Below are positions 9,315 to 19,288 of a stretch of 64,000 bases of DNA, piece after piece (the stretch's first letter is position 1; the number at the start of each line of letters is the position of its first letter). Position numbers and translations under genes: made by a program. The stretch comes from Kaustia mangrovi (GTDB taxonomy: Bacteria; Pseudomonadota; Alphaproteobacteria; Rhizobiales; Im1): contig NZ_CP058214.1 in the NCBI RefSeq assembly GCF_015482775.1, positions 868,001 to 932,000 of the forward strand, in the 5' to 3' direction. The notes beneath the pieces are model-generated. The model made no database searches. It was given only the letters and a program-made list of their open reading frames with translations, and was not told where the DNA came from.

Positions 9315-9796
9315 GTCTGTCCATCCCCCTTGTCCGGGTCGCCGATCAGGTCCTTCAGCCGGGCCTCCTCCGCGGGCGCGAGTGGCGCGTCGGGCCTGTT
9401 AGCCCCGTTACGCGCGCCGCGCCGGCGAAGGATCACGATACCGCCGATCGCGAGCACGGCGAAGGGGGTCAGCCACAGGAGCCATGTATGCGGCGCGAAG
9501 CGGGGCCTGAGCAGGACGAACTCGCCGTAGCGCGCGACCACGAAGTCGATGACCTCGCCATCCGTGTCGCCCTCCTGAAGGCGCTCGCGGATCAGGACGC
9601 GCAGGTCCCTCGCAAGGGGGGCGTCGGAATCGTCGATGGACTGGTTCTGGCAGACCAGGCAGCGCAGCTCCGTCGACAGCTCGCGGGCCCGCGCCTCCAG
9701 CGCGGGATCGTCCAGCACCTCGTCGGGCTGATAGGCCGTTGCGGGGCCGGAAAGGCCCGCAAGAAGGGCGAGAACGACGAGAAGACGAGCCACCAT
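9311..9796 (-). CDS. ccmH: Cytochrome c maturation protein CcmH (CycL)
   Basis: CcmH keeps the CxxCH haem-binding cysteines of apocytochrome c reduced and presents it to CcmF at the periplasmic face. The 161-residue protein has a signal peptide (cleavage near GPATA-YQ), the active-site motif LRCLVCQNQS (Cys46, Cys49), a three-helix periplasmic domain, and a C-terminal membrane anchor at about 103-123. It is the short CcmH form without a TPR extension, consistent with a separate CcmI in the same operon. The stop overlaps the next gene by 4 bases, and ccmF ends 6 bases upstream. Confidence 0.95.
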   Translation of the reverse strand: MVARLLVVLALLAGLSGPATAYQPDEVLDDPALEARARELSTELRCLVCQNQSIDDSDAPLARDLRVLIRERLQEGDTDGEVIDFVVARYGEFVLLRPRFAPHTWLLWLTPFAVLAIGGIVILRRRGARNGANRPDAPLAPAEEARLKDLIGDPDKGDGQT

Positions 9797-9802
9797 GCCG
9801 CG

Positions 9803-11791
9803 TCAGGCCCCCGCGCCCTCGGCCTCGGCCGCCGCCGCGCGCGCCCGGCGCGGCGCGCCGACGCGGTAGCGCCGGTCGGTCAGCGAAATCGCCCCGCCGG
9901 CGAACATGATCGCCGCGCCGATCCAGATGAACGGCACGAGCGGGTGGAAATAGATCCGCACCACACGGCCTGCGTCGCCCTCACGGTCGCCCATGGCGAG
10001 ATAGAGGTCGCCCGACCAGAACGGATAGATGCCGACCTCCGAGGTCGGCTGGCGGCTCGGCAGATAGACCCGCTTGGACGGTGTCAGGACGGTCACCTCC
10101 CGATTGTCGGCGACCACACGGAAACGACCCACATCGTCGCGGTAATTGGCGCCTGTCATCGGCGTTTCCGACACGAAGGTGATGGTCGTCCCGGCGAAGT
10201 CGACGCTCCCGCCGGGTGTCATGACCGTGACGAGTTCCTCGCGCCAGGCGGTGGTCGCCACGATTCCCAGCACCGCGAAGCCCATACCCATATGGGCGAG
10301 CGTCATGCCGATGGCCGCGCGCGGCAGGCCGAAGAGACGGCGCAGCGCGGTTCGCACGCCTTTCCCGAACAGCCCGGTCCGCAGGGCGAGTTCGTCGAGC
10401 GCGCCCGCGATCAGCCACAGGCCGAGCGCCATGCCAAAGGGTGCGAGGACCGGGCCGTCCCGCACGATGGCGAAGGCGACCACGCCGGCCGCCAGCGCGA
10501 CCAGCCCCGCGCCCCAGAGCCGCTGCACCGCCGGCCAGGCGCGCGCGCGCTTCCACGACAGCATGGGCCCGATGGGCACGAGCAGGAGCAGCGGCAGGAT
10601 GAGCGGCCCGAAGGTGAGATTGAAATAGGGCGCGCCGACAGAGATCTTGTCGCCGGTGACGACCTCCAGCGCCAGTGGATAGAGCGTGCCCACGAACACG
10701 GTCGCCGCGCAGGCGGCAAGCAGGAGGTTGTTCACCACCAGCGCCCCCTCCCGGCTCACCGGCTGGAAGAGCCCGCCGCCCTTCAGCATGGGCGCACGCC
10801 AGGCGAACAGCGTCAGCGCGCCGCCGATGAACACGCACAATATGGCGAGGATGAAGACACCGCGCTCGGGATCGACGGCGAAGGCGTGGACCGAGGTCAG
10901 GACGCCGGAGCGCACGAGGAACGTGCCGAGCAGGCTGAGCGAGAAGGCGAGGATGGCGAGCAGCACCGTCCATACCTTCAGCGCATTGCGCTTCTCCACC
11001 ACGATGGCGGAATGCAGGAGGGCGGTGGCGACGAGCCACGGCATGAAGGAGGCGTTCTCCACCGGGTCCCAGAACCAGAACCCGCCCCAGCCGAGCTCGT
11101 AATAGGCCCACCAGGAGCCCATGGCGATGCCGAGTGTCAGGCACATCCAGGCGGCGACCGTCCACGGCCTCACCCAGCGCGCCCAGGCGGCATCCACCCG
11201 GCCCTCGATGAGCGCGGCGACCGCGAAGGAGAAGGCGACCGACAGGCCGACATAGCCGGCATAGAGGAAGGGCGGATGGAAGGCGAGCGCGGGGTCCTGG
11301 AGGATCGGGTTGAGGCCCTGCCCGTCCACCGGCACCGGATCGAGCCGGACGAAGGGATTGCTGGTCAGCAGGATGAACAGCAGGAAGGCCGAGCCGATCA
11401 TCGCCTGCACGCTCAGGGTCCGCGCCTTGAGGCCCGGCGGCAGGTTGCCCCCGAAGACCGCCACGCAGGCCCCGAACAGCGCCAGGATGAACACCCACAG
11501 GAGCATGGAGCCCTCGTGATTGCCCCAGACGCCGGTCACCTTGTAGAGGAGCGGCTTGGCGGAGTGGGAGTTCGCCCAGACATTCTCCACCGAGAAATCG
11601 GAGGTTACGTAGGCATAGGTCAGCGCGGCAAAGGCCAGCGCGATCAGGCCGAGCTGCGTGAGGGCGGCCGGCACCGCGACCGCGGTGAGGCGCTCGTCGC
11701 CCCGCTGCGCGCCCACCAGCGGCACAATCGCCTGGTAGAGCGCGACGGCGAAGGCCAGAAGCAGGGCGAAATGGCCGGTCTCGACAATCAT
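9803..11791 (-). CDS. ccmF: Haem lyase subunit CcmF (CycK)
   Basis: CcmF is the multi-spanning membrane subunit that ligates haem from CcmE to apocytochrome c. The 662-residue protein is hydrophobic throughout and carries the tryptophan-rich haem-handling motif [18 protein letters not shown] as well as the family's large periplasmic domain towards the C-terminus. The open frame reaches 11818, but the ATG at 11791 overlaps the ccmE stop as ATGA and starts [12 protein letters not shown], the typical N-terminus. It is the third gene of the ccmIEFH order. Confidence 0.96.
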   Translation of the reverse strand: MIVETGHFALLLAFAVALYQAIVPLVGAQRGDERLTAVAVPAALTQLGLIALAFAALTYAYVTSDFSVENVWANSHSAKPLLYKVTGVWGNHEGSMLLWVFILALFGACVAVFGGNLPPGLKARTLSVQAMIGSAFLLFILLTSNPFVRLDPVPVDGQGLNPILQDPALAFHPPFLYAGYVGLSVAFSFAVAALIEGRVDAAWARWVRPWTVAAWMCLTLGIAMGSWWAYYELGWGGFWFWDPVENASFMPWLVATALLHSAIVVEKRNALKVWTVLLAILAFSLSLLGTFLVRSGVLTSVHAFAVDPERGVFILAILCVFIGGALTLFAWRAPMLKGGGLFQPVSREGALVVNNLLLAACAATVFVGTLYPLALEVVTGDKISVGAPYFNLTFGPLILPLLLLVPIGPMLSWKRARAWPAVQRLWGAGLVALAAGVVAFAIVRDGPVLAPFGMALGLWLIAGALDELALRTGLFGKGVRTALRRLFGLPRAAIGMTLAHMGMGFAVLGIVATTAWREELVTVMTPGGSVDFAGTTITFVSETPMTGANYRDDVGRFRVVADNREVTVLTPSKRVYLPSRQPTSEVGIYPFWSGDLYLAMGDREGDAGRVVRIYFHPLVPFIWIGAAIMFAGGAISLTDRRYRVGAPRRARAAAAEAEGAGA

Positions 11792-12240
11792 TGCGCCCCC
11801 TCGCCCGCATGCTGCCACACGCCCTTCTCCTTCAGGGCGTCGGCCACCTCGCGGGGCATGTAGTTCTCGTCGTGCTTGGCGAGCACCGTGTCGGCGGTGA
11901 ACACGCCGCCGTCGAGCGCGCCCTCGGCCACCACGCCCTGGCCCTCGCGGAACAGGTCGGGAAGGATGCCGCTATAGACGACCGTCAGGGTCTTGTCGGT
12001 ATCGGTGACGGCGAAGCGCACCCTCTCGCCGCCAAGCCGTTCCAGGCTGCCGGCCTCCACCAGCCCGCCGAGGCGGAAGCGCTGGCCCGGCGCGATCTCC
12101 TTCTCGGCGACCTCGCTCGGCGTGTAGAAGAACACGATGGTATCGCTGAGCGCATAGAGCACGAGCCCCACGGCAACACCGAGCAGGGCGACGCCCGCCC
12201 CGATGACCGTTCCACGTTTCTGCTTGCGCGACAATGCCAT
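11788..12240 (-). CDS. ccmE: Haem chaperone CcmE (CycJ)
   Basis: CcmE is a membrane-anchored periplasmic beta-barrel that binds haem covalently and passes it to CcmF. The 150-residue protein has a basic N-terminus, one membrane segment (about 12-35), an OB-fold domain, and the HDENY motif with the haem-linking His123 and Tyr127. Length is standard. It lies between ccmI (127-base gap) and ccmF (4-base overlap). Confidence 0.96.
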   Translation of the reverse strand: MALSRKQKRGTVIGAGVALLGVAVGLVLYALSDTIVFFYTPSEVAEKEIAPGQRFRLGGLVEAGSLERLGGERVRFAVTDTDKTLTVVYSGILPDLFREGQGVVAEGALDGGVFTADTVLAKHDENYMPREVADALKEKGVWQHAGEGAQ

Positions 12241-12368
12241 GCGCCCAGTCTCCGACTCTATTTCTCAGGATCCGCCGCACGCACGGGCGGTTCCGCCCGT
12301 GCGGCCATCCCGGCGACACGGCCATCCCGCCACATATGTGCCATGTCCTCGGTCATGACGGAACAAGC

Positions 12369-13495
12369 CTAGCTCCCAAGGCCCAGCTCGGCACGCATGG
12401 ACTCGATGCGCGCGCTGGCCGTTTCGTCGCCGGCGAAACGCTCCGCGGCCCGGTCGAGCGCGTCTGCCGCCGCCTCCCGGTCGCCGAGCACCGAACGGGC
12501 CCGCGCAAGGCGCAGCCAGCCCTCCAGATCGTCGCCGTTCTCCTCAAGCCGCCGGGCCAGCCGGTCGACCATGCCCTCGATCATCGCCTGGCGCGCCTCC
12601 GGGTCGGCCTCCATGATGGCCTTCGCCGCCTCGCCATCCGGCTGCGGCATGCGGGCCCCCCGGTCTGAAGCGACGCGATGCGCTGCTCGACGACGCCGCG
12701 CCACGGCGCCTCGGCCGGCGCGTCCGCCAGGAGCGCCCGCCACAGGGTCAGGGCCTCGTCCTCGCGGCCGTCCTGCATGGCCGCAAGCCCCATGTAATAT
12801 CGCGCGCGTGCCTGTCCGGGCTCGATCGCGAGTGCGCCGGAGAACGCCTGGCGCGCCTCCGCCGTGACGAGCCCGTCATTGGCCTCCACCAACGCTGTCC
12901 CGTAGTCGCTCAGCGCGCCCGCATCCGGCGGCGAGAGCGCAACGATCCGGCCATAGGCGTTCGCCGCGTCGTCGAGTCGGCCGAGCCGCCTGTAGGCCGG
13001 CGCGAGCACCCGCCAGCCGCGCACATCCTCCGGGTTGGAGGCGAGATGCCGTTCCACCTTGTAGACCAGCGCGCCGAAATCCTGCCGCTCGAGCGCCGTC
13101 GCCATGCGCGCGGCATGGGGCACGTCGGGCATGCCCGGCCGGCCGAGCCACAGATAGCCGCCGAGCGCCACGGCGGGAACGGCGACCATCGCGGCGGCGA
13201 CGGCGGCCTTGTAGGCGACGGCTGCACCGCCGGAGCGTGGCTTGCCGCCGCGCGCGGCGGCGTCGGCGGCCAGCATGCGCCGGGCGATCTCGTTGCGCGC
13301 GGCCTCCGCCTCGCTGTCGCCGATGGTGCCCTCCTCGCGCTCGCGCGCGATCTCGGCGAGCTGGTCGCGATAGACGGCCATGTCGTAGTCGGGCCGTGCC
13401 GCGGCGTCCCGCGCGCTGCCGGCACGGCCGAGCGGACGCAGGAGCGCGATAAGGGCGATGCCCGTCAGGAGGGCGAAGGTGATCCAGAGCAACAT
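12369..13495 (-). CDS. ccmI: Cytochrome c maturation protein CcmI (CycH), split by a one-base frameshift
   Basis: CcmI is the TPR protein that holds apocytochrome c for the haem lyase. The first frame (13495 to 12581) gives a membrane segment at 1-20, the cytoplasmic leucine-zipper-like loop (MAVYRDQLAEIARE), a second membrane segment near 92-112, and TPR repeats. Past the run of six C (12656-12661; G6 on the coding strand) that frame becomes arginine-rich nonsense, while another frame carries on as MPQPDGEAAKAIMEADPEAR and ends at 12369 with further TPR-like sequence. One extra G in the run would join them into a normal 375-residue CcmI. A sequencing error in the homopolymer is the simplest explanation; a real mutation or slippage site is possible. 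Confidence 0.85.
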
Positions 13496-13680
13496 GGCGC
13501 CATCATTTTCGCGGGCGAGAATAAAATCAATTCAAGAGAGCGTGCGGGCAAGCGGCCCGGTGTCGCACTTCGTCGGCCAGACGTCGCAAAACCGCACGCC
13601 ACGCAAAAGCCGAATGATAAGGTCGAGCCGTCGTCAACGGTCGCCCGGCGGTCATGCGCCTGGAGCTTGGATACGGTGCC

Positions 13681-14931
13681 ATGAAGCGCTACTCGATTTT
13701 CTCGCTGGCGCGCAACGCCTTCAACTATCACAAGGACTGGCAGCGCGCCTGGCGCAGCCCGGAGCCGAAGTCGGAATACGACGTCGTGATCATCGGCGCC
13801 GGCGGCCACGGGCTCGCCACCGCCTATTACCTGGCCAAGGAACACGGCGTCACCAATGTCGCGGTGCTCGAGAAGGGCTGGCTCGGCGGCGGCAATACCG
13901 GCCGCAACACCACGATCATCCGCTCCAACTACCTCCAGGACGAGTCCATGGCGATCTACGAGCTCGCCCGCTCGCTCTACGAGGATTTGGCGCAGGACGT
14001 CAACTTCAACGTGATGTTCTCGCCGCGCGGCCTCTTGATGCTGTGCCAGACCGAGCACGAGCTTCGCGCCATGAAGCGCACCGACCATGCCAACCGGCTG
14101 GCCGGCATCGAGGCGCGCATGATCTCCCCGGCGGAGGTGAAGACGCTCGTCCCCATCGTCAATGACGCGCCCGACTGCCGCTATCCGATCCTCGGCGCCT
14201 ATTACCAGCCGCGCGGCGGCACCGGCCGCCACGACGCGGTCGCCTGGGGCTATGCCCGCGCGGCGGATGCGCGCGGCGTCGACATCGTCCAGAACTGCGA
14301 GGTCTTCAAGATCCTGCGCGAGGGCGACCGCGTCCAGGGCGTGGAGACGAGCCGCGGCACGATCAGGGCGAAGAAGGTCGCCGTCGTCACCTCCGGCAAC
14401 ACCTCCGTCATCATGGAGACGGCGGGCCTGCGCATGCCGATGGAGAGCGTGTGCCTGCAGGCGATGGTTTCCGAGCCGATCAAGCCATGCATGGACGTGG
14501 TCGTCATGGCCAACACGGTCCACGGCTATATGAGCCAGTCCGACAAGGGCGAGCTGGTGATCGGCGGCGGCGCGGACCCCTACAACAACTATTCCCAGCG
14601 CGGCAGCTTCCCGGCGCTCGAGCACACGGTGACGGCGCTGGTGGAGACCTTCCCGATCATCTCCAGGCTGCGCATGCTGCGCATGTGGGGCGGGGTCGTG
14701 GACATGACGGGCGACCGCTCGCCGATCATCTCCAAGACGGATGTGGGCGGGCTCTACGTCAATGCCGGCTGGGGCACGGGCGGCTTCAAGTCGATCCCGG
14801 GTTCGGGCTTCGTCTTCGCCGACACGGTGGCCAATGACCGCCCGCACCCGATCGCGGAGCCCTTCGGGCTCAACCGGTTCATGGAGGGCCGGCTGATCGA
14901 CGAGAGCGTCGCCGCGGCGGTGGCGCACTAG
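13681..14931 (+). CDS. soxB: Sarcosine oxidase subunit beta
   Basis: SoxB is the flavoprotein subunit of heterotetrameric sarcosine oxidase that oxidises sarcosine to glycine. The 416-residue protein has the FAD-binding GxGxxG (VVIIGAGGHGLATA, about residue 35-48) and the motif TGRHDAVAWG, whose His184 matches the residue that binds FMN covalently in characterised enzymes. The frame reaches 13654 but the ATG at 13681 starts the conserved N-terminus MKRYSIFSLARNAF. It begins the soxBDAG operon, divergent from ccmI across 185 bases in which I see no clear operator. Confidence 0.95.
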   Translation: MKRYSIFSLARNAFNYHKDWQRAWRSPEPKSEYDVVIIGAGGHGLATAYYLAKEHGVTNVAVLEKGWLGGGNTGRNTTIIRSNYLQDESMAIYELARSLYEDLAQDVNFNVMFSPRGLLMLCQTEHELRAMKRTDHANRLAGIEARMISPAEVKTLVPIVNDAPDCRYPILGAYYQPRGGTGRHDAVAWGYARAADARGVDIVQNCEVFKILREGDRVQGVETSRGTIRAKKVAVVTSGNTSVIMETAGLRMPMESVCLQAMVSEPIKPCMDVVVMANTVHGYMSQSDKGELVIGGGADPYNNYSQRGSFPALEHTVTALVETFPIISRLRMLRMWGGVVDMTGDRSPIISKTDVGGLYVNAGWGTGGFKSIPGSGFVFADTVANDRPHPIAEPFGLNRFMEGRLIDESVAAAVAH

Positions 14932-14992
14932 AGCAACCCTGCGCCGACCGGGCGCGGATGTGTTGCTCAGACACTTGGAACAACCGACATTT

Positions 14993-15022
14993 CTGCGATC
15001 AGGCGTGTCCCCCTGATCGCAG
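14993..15022. repeat. Perfect 11-bp inverted repeat between soxB and soxD
   Basis: Arms 14993-15003 and 15012-15022 are exact reverse complements (CTGCGATCAGG/CCTGATCGCAG) around an 8-base loop. It lies 39 bases before the soxD ATG in an otherwise empty 130-base gap. No T-run follows on either strand, so it is not an ordinary terminator; it could be an RNA-processing or stability hairpin or a genome repeat. Confidence 0.7.
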
Positions 15023-15061
15023 GTCGATCCAGAACTGGACTTTGCGGAACAGGTACGAGCG

Positions 15062-15538
15062 ATGCTGCTGATCAGGTGTCCGGTCTGCGGGGCCGAGGGC
15101 GACGAGACCGATTTCCACTATGGCGGCGAGGGCCATCTCAGGCGCCCGGCGACGCACGATCCCGAGGCCGTCACGGACGAGGCGCAGCGGGACTATCTCT
15201 ATGCCCGCCGCAATCCGAAGGGGCTTCATTTCGAGCGCTGGCGCTGCGACCGCGGCTGCGGCAAGTGGTTCCACGCCGCGCGCGATACCGTCACGCTGCA
15301 GTTCAGGGCCTGTTACGGCATCACCGAACTGCCGCCGGCCGAGCTGATCGAGGAGGCCCGGACCGGCCCGTGGGCCGGCGCCTTCCCCGATCCCGCGCCC
15401 AGGAAGACCGGGACCGCCAAGACAAGGAAGGCCGGATCCTCCGGGAAGTCGAGCAAATCGGGCAAGTCGAACAGCTCGGCCAAGTCGGATGGCGCGAAGA
15501 CCGCCGCCAGGACACCGCGCCGGAGGGCAACGTCATGA
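15062..15538 (+). CDS. soxD: Sarcosine oxidase subunit delta with a long Lys/Ser-rich tail
   Basis: SoxD is the small zinc-binding subunit of sarcosine oxidase. The N-terminal ~100 residues carry the zinc cysteines/histidines (RCPVCGAEGDETDFHYGG and RCDRGCGKWFH) and the family core up to YGITELPP. Typical SoxD ends near there; this protein continues for about 50 residues of low-complexity K/S/G/T/A sequence. The tail is probably real, because its stop overlaps the soxA start as ATGA. Confidence 0.93.
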   Translation: MLLIRCPVCGAEGDETDFHYGGEGHLRRPATHDPEAVTDEAQRDYLYARRNPKGLHFERWRCDRGCGKWFHAARDTVTLQFRACYGITELPPAELIEEARTGPWAGAFPDPAPRKTGTAKTRKAGSSGKSSKSGKSNSSAKSDGAKTAARTPRRRATS

Positions 15539-18500
15539 CAGCCAAGCCTTACAGGGTTCCCGCCAATGCCGGCGACGGCACGACCGGGCGACTGCTCGAC
15601 CGCACGAACCGGCTGAGCTTCACCTTCGACGGCCGCCGCCATACGGGCTTTGCCGGCGACACGCTCGCCTCCGCCCTGATGGCCAATGGCGTCCGCCTCA
15701 TGGGGCGCAGCTTCAAGTATCATCGCCCCCGCGGCCTCGTCGGCGCGGGCTCGGAAGAGCCGAATGCACTGGTCGGCGTCGGCGAGGGCGCGCGCCACGA
15801 ACCCAATCTGCGCGCGACCCAGGTGGAGCTCTATGACGGCCTCGCCGCCGTCTCGCAGAACCGCTGGCCGAGCCTCGACCTCGATGTCGGCCAGATGAAC
15901 GGGCTGGCCTCGCGGCTGTTCCCGGCCGGGTTTTATTACAAGACCTTCATGTGGCCGAAGGCCTTCTGGGAGAAGGTCTACGAGCCCGTCATCCGCAATG
16001 CCGCCGGCCTCGGCAAGGCGCCGGAGGGCCGCGACCCCCATCTCTACGAGCAGCTCCACGTCTCCTGCGACGTGCTCGTGATCGGCGCGGGCGTTGCGGG
16101 GCTTGCCGCCGCGGAGGCCGCCGCCGCGCGCGGCGCCCGCGTCATCCTGGCCGACGAGAACGCCCGCTTCGGCGGTTCCGCCGACATTGCCGGCGGCACC
16201 ATAGCCGGCGCAAGCCAGCTCGACTGGGTGCGCGAGCGCACGGCGGCACTCGCCGCGGCGGACAATGTGCACCTCCTGCCACGCACCACCGTCGCCGGTC
16301 ACTATCACCACAATCACGTCATGATGCTGGAGCGCGTGGCCGATCACGACCCGTCCCTGCTCGCGGACGGCACGCCGCGCCACCGTCTCTGGAAGGTCAG
16401 GGCGCGCCAGATCGTGCTCGCCGCCGGTGCCATAGAGAGGCCGATCCCGTTCGCCAACAACGACCGGCCCGGCGTGCTGCTCGCCTCCGCGGCCCGCGCC
16501 ATGCTCGCCCGCTACGGCGTGGCCCCCGGCCAGCGCGGCGTGATCTTCGCCAACAATGACGACGCCTACCGCACCGCGCTGGCGCTCACCCGGGCCGGCG
16601 TGACGGTCGCCCGCATCGTCGATGCGCGCGAGGTCGTGGACGGCCCGCTCGCCGACGAGGCCCGCACCATGGGCCTTGCGGTCATGCCGGCATCCGCCGT
16701 GTCCAATGTGGAAACGGGGCTCGGCGGCCGGTCGATCACAGGCGCCAGGATCGCGCCCTATCACGCCGGCGCCGGCCACACCCTCAAGGAGGAGACCGTC
16801 GCCTGCGACTTCGTCTGCGTGTCGGGCGGCTACAATCCGGCGGTCCATGTCTGGTGCCACAATGGCGGAAAACTGCGCTTCGACGAGGCGATCCACAGCT
16901 TCCGCCCCGACCGGACGCAGGATGCCCTGCGCGCCGTCGGCGCCTGTAACGGCACCTTCGCGCTGGCGGACATTCTGGAGGACGGTTATGGCGCCGGCGA
17001 CATGGCCGCGCGCGACGCGCTGGGGGCGACCGCTCCCGCGGCCCGCGCGGTCAGGGCGCCCGATGCCGAGCAGGAGCCACAGGGATCGCTCGAGCCCGTC
17101 TGGTTCGTGCCGGCCACCGGCAAATACAATGAGGGCAACAAGCACTTCATCGACTACCAGAACGACGTGACCGCGGCGGATCTGGAGCTCGCGCTTCGCG
17201 AAGGCTACGAGTCGGTGGAGCATGTGAAGCGCTACACGACCCTCGGCATGGCGACCGACCAGGGCAAGACCTCGAACATCACGGGTCTCGGCGTCATGTC
17301 GGGCGCGACGCGGCGCGCCATTCCCGATATCGGCACGACGACCTTCCGCCCGCCCTACACGCCGATCTCCTTCGGCTCCATCGCGGGCAGCCATGCCGGC
17401 AGCCTCTTCCTGCCCGTCAGGCGCACCGCCGCCTATGACTGGCATGTCGGGCACGGGGCCGATTTCGAGCCGGTCGGCCAGTGGCGCCGCCCCTATTGCT
17501 ATCCGCAGGACGGCGAGAGCCGGCACGACGCCGTCAATCGCGAGATCCTCGCGGTGCGCAACCGGGTCGGCCTGCTCGACGCCTCGACGCTCGGCAAGAT
17601 CGAGGTGAAGGGTCCGGACGCGGCGGCGTTCCTCGACCGCCTCTACACCAACACCTATTCGACGCTGAAGGTCGGCCGCTGCCGCTACGGCCTAATGATG
17701 AACGAGAAGGGCTTCCTGTTCGACGACGGGGTGACGGCACGGCTCGCCGACGACCACTATCTCGTCCACACAACCTCCGGCAATGCCGAGCACATCGCGG
17801 CCTGGATGGAGGAATGGCTGCAGACGGAGTGGACGGACTACAAGGTGTTCGTGACGCCGGTCACCGAGCAGTGGGCGCAGTTCGCCATCGCCGGGCCGAA
17901 GGCGCGCGAGGTTCTGGAGGCGCTCGGCACCGATATCGACGTCTCCCGGGACGCCCTGCCCTTCATGGGCTTCGCCACGGGCCATGTCGCGGGCTATCCG
18001 GTGCGGCTCTACCGCATCAGCTTCTCCGGCGAGCTCTCCTTCGAGATCGCGACGCCGGCCCATTTCGGCCGCGGCCTGTGGGACGAGATCCTCGCCGCCG
18101 GCAGCCCCCATGGCATGGAGGTCTATGGCACCGAGGCGCTCCACGTGCTACGCGCGGAGAAGGGCTTCATCGCCATCGGCGACGAGACGGACGGCACGGT
18201 CACGCCGCTCGATCTGGGCCTGAGCTGGGCCGTCTCCAAGAAGAAGGCGGACTATCTCGGCAAGCGCTCCCTGCAGCTCTCCCACCTCGCCGCGGAGGGG
18301 CGCAAGCAGCTTGTGGGCCTTCTCACCGACGATCCGAAGGAGGTGCTGCCCGACGGCGCCTATGCGGTGGAGAAGGTCCTGCCAAAGCCCCCCATGAGCA
18401 TGATCGGCCAGGTGAGCTCGACCTATTGGAGCCCGACGCTGGAGCGGTCCATCGCGCTGGCGCTCATCCGCGACGGCCGCAATCGCATGGGCGAAACGGT

Positions 18501-18588
18501 CAGCTTCCCGCTTGAGGACAGGGTCGTGACCGCGCAGATCGTGGAGCCGGTTTTCTTCGACAAGGAAGGAGAGCGCCAGAATGTCTGA
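15535..18588 (+). CDS. soxA: Sarcosine oxidase subunit alpha
   Basis: SoxA is the large subunit that binds NAD and folate; it passes the sarcosine methyl carbon to tetrahydrofolate as 5,10-methylene-THF. The 1017-residue protein has an N-terminal ferredoxin-like domain (LSFTFDGRRHTGFAGDTLASAL), a dinucleotide-binding GxGxxG at about 184-189 (VIGAGVAG), and a C-terminal GcvT-like aminomethyltransferase domain beginning near residue 620. Size matches the family (about 960-1020). The frame is open from 15076, but the ATG at 15535 overlaps the soxD stop by 4 bases and starts the conserved N-terminus. Confidence 0.96.
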   Translation: MTAKPYRVPANAGDGTTGRLLDRTNRLSFTFDGRRHTGFAGDTLASALMANGVRLMGRSFKYHRPRGLVGAGSEEPNALVGVGEGARHEPNLRATQVELYDGLAAVSQNRWPSLDLDVGQMNGLASRLFPAGFYYKTFMWPKAFWEKVYEPVIRNAAGLGKAPEGRDPHLYEQLHVSCDVLVIGAGVAGLAAAEAAAARGARVILADENARFGGSADIAGGTIAGASQLDWVRERTAALAAADNVHLLPRTTVAGHYHHNHVMMLERVADHDPSLLADGTPRHRLWKVRARQIVLAAGAIERPIPFANNDRPGVLLASAARAMLARYGVAPGQRGVIFANNDDAYRTALALTRAGVTVARIVDAREVVDGPLADEARTMGLAVMPASAVSNVETGLGGRSITGARIAPYHAGAGHTLKEETVACDFVCVSGGYNPAVHVWCHNGGKLRFDEAIHSFRPDRTQDALRAVGACNGTFALADILEDGYGAGDMAARDALGATAPAARAVRAPDAEQEPQGSLEPVWFVPATGKYNEGNKHFIDYQNDVTAADLELALREGYESVEHVKRYTTLGMATDQGKTSNITGLGVMSGATRRAIPDIGTTTFRPPYTPISFGSIAGSHAGSLFLPVRRTAAYDWHVGHGADFEPVGQWRRPYCYPQDGESRHDAVNREILAVRNRVGLLDASTLGKIEVKGPDAAAFLDRLYTNTYSTLKVGRCRYGLMMNEKGFLFDDGVTARLADDHYLVHTTSGNAEHIAAWMEEWLQTEWTDYKVFVTPVTEQWAQFAIAGPKAREVLEALGTDIDVSRDALPFMGFATGHVAGYPVRLYRISFSGELSFEIATPAHFGRGLWDEILAAGSPHGMEVYGTEALHVLRAEKGFIAIGDETDGTVTPLDLGLSWAVSKKKADYLGKRSLQLSHLAAEGRKQLVGLLTDDPKEVLPDGAYAVEKVLPKPPMSMIGQVSSTYWSPTLERSIALALIRDGRNRMGETVSFPLEDRVVTAQIVEPVFFDKEGERQNV

Positions 18589-19201
18589 CATCGTCTTCAC
18601 AAGCGCGCTCGGCGGGCGCAGCATCCAGGCCGGTCAGGACGGCATCGCCTTGTCCATGAGCGAGATCGCCGGGCGCGGCATGATCGACCTGCGCGGCCTC
18701 GCCTCCGACAAGGCTTTTCTCAAGGCCGCGAAATCCGTGCTCGGCACGGATCTGCCGCTCGAGCCGCGCAGCTCCGCCGGCAACGGCGACATCGCGGTGC
18801 TGTGGATGTCCGTCGACCAGTGGCTGGTGACCCTGCCGCGCGCGCGCACCGCGGAGCTCCTGTCTGCGCTGGGCGAGGCCGTCTCTGGCCTGTTCGCCGC
18901 GGTCACCGACATGAGCGACGCCCGGACGATCATCCGGCTGGAGGGAGACGGCGCACGCCAGACCCTCATGAAGGCGAGTTCGGTCGACCTGACGGTGGCG
19001 GGCACCGATGCGGGCTTCGTGCGCCGCATCCTCTTCGCCGAGATCGCCGCGCTCGTCCATATCGTCTCGACCGGACCGGACGTCGTCGACCTCTATGTGT
19101 TCCGCTCCTATGGCGATTTCGCCTGGGAATGGCTCACGCGCACGGCGACGCAGGCCAGTGCCGTCCCGCTCTTCGCCCCGCAGGCCGCCCCCGCCGTCTG
19201 A
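18581..19201 (+). CDS. soxG: Sarcosine oxidase subunit gamma
   Basis: SoxG is the folate-domain-like small subunit of the same enzyme. The 206-residue protein matches the family in length and in motifs such as GRGMIDLRG, WLVTLP and VDLYVFRSYGDFAWEWL. Its ATG overlaps the soxA stop by 8 bases, so the four subunits are translated from one message. No terminator with a plus-strand T-run is visible after it; the hairpin at 19220-19256 has its T-run on the other strand. Confidence 0.94.
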   Translation: MSDIVFTSALGGRSIQAGQDGIALSMSEIAGRGMIDLRGLASDKAFLKAAKSVLGTDLPLEPRSSAGNGDIAVLWMSVDQWLVTLPRARTAELLSALGEAVSGLFAAVTDMSDARTIIRLEGDGARQTLMKASSVDLTVAGTDAGFVRRILFAEIAALVHIVSTGPDVVDLYVFRSYGDFAWEWLTRTATQASAVPLFAPQAAPAV

Positions 19202-19219
19202 CGGGTCGGACCGGACCGC

Positions 19220-19256
19220 AAAAAAAGGCGCGAAGGCCGGATGGTGCCTTCGCGCC
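19220..19256 (-). terminator. Intrinsic terminator of the MetF-like gene
   Basis: On the minus strand an 11-bp perfect stem (19246-19256 with 19227-19237) with an 8-base loop is followed by seven T (19226-19220). It lies 33 bases past the stop of the reductase and 19 bases past the convergent soxG. Confidence 0.92.
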
Positions 19257-19288
19257 AGATGGCTCACTCCAGAGGGGAAAGCGCCGTT

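Noticed and set aside
14993-15022. Terminator between soxB and soxD
   Set aside because: The stem is perfect but no T-run follows on either strand, and soxB and soxD are subunits that should be co-transcribed.
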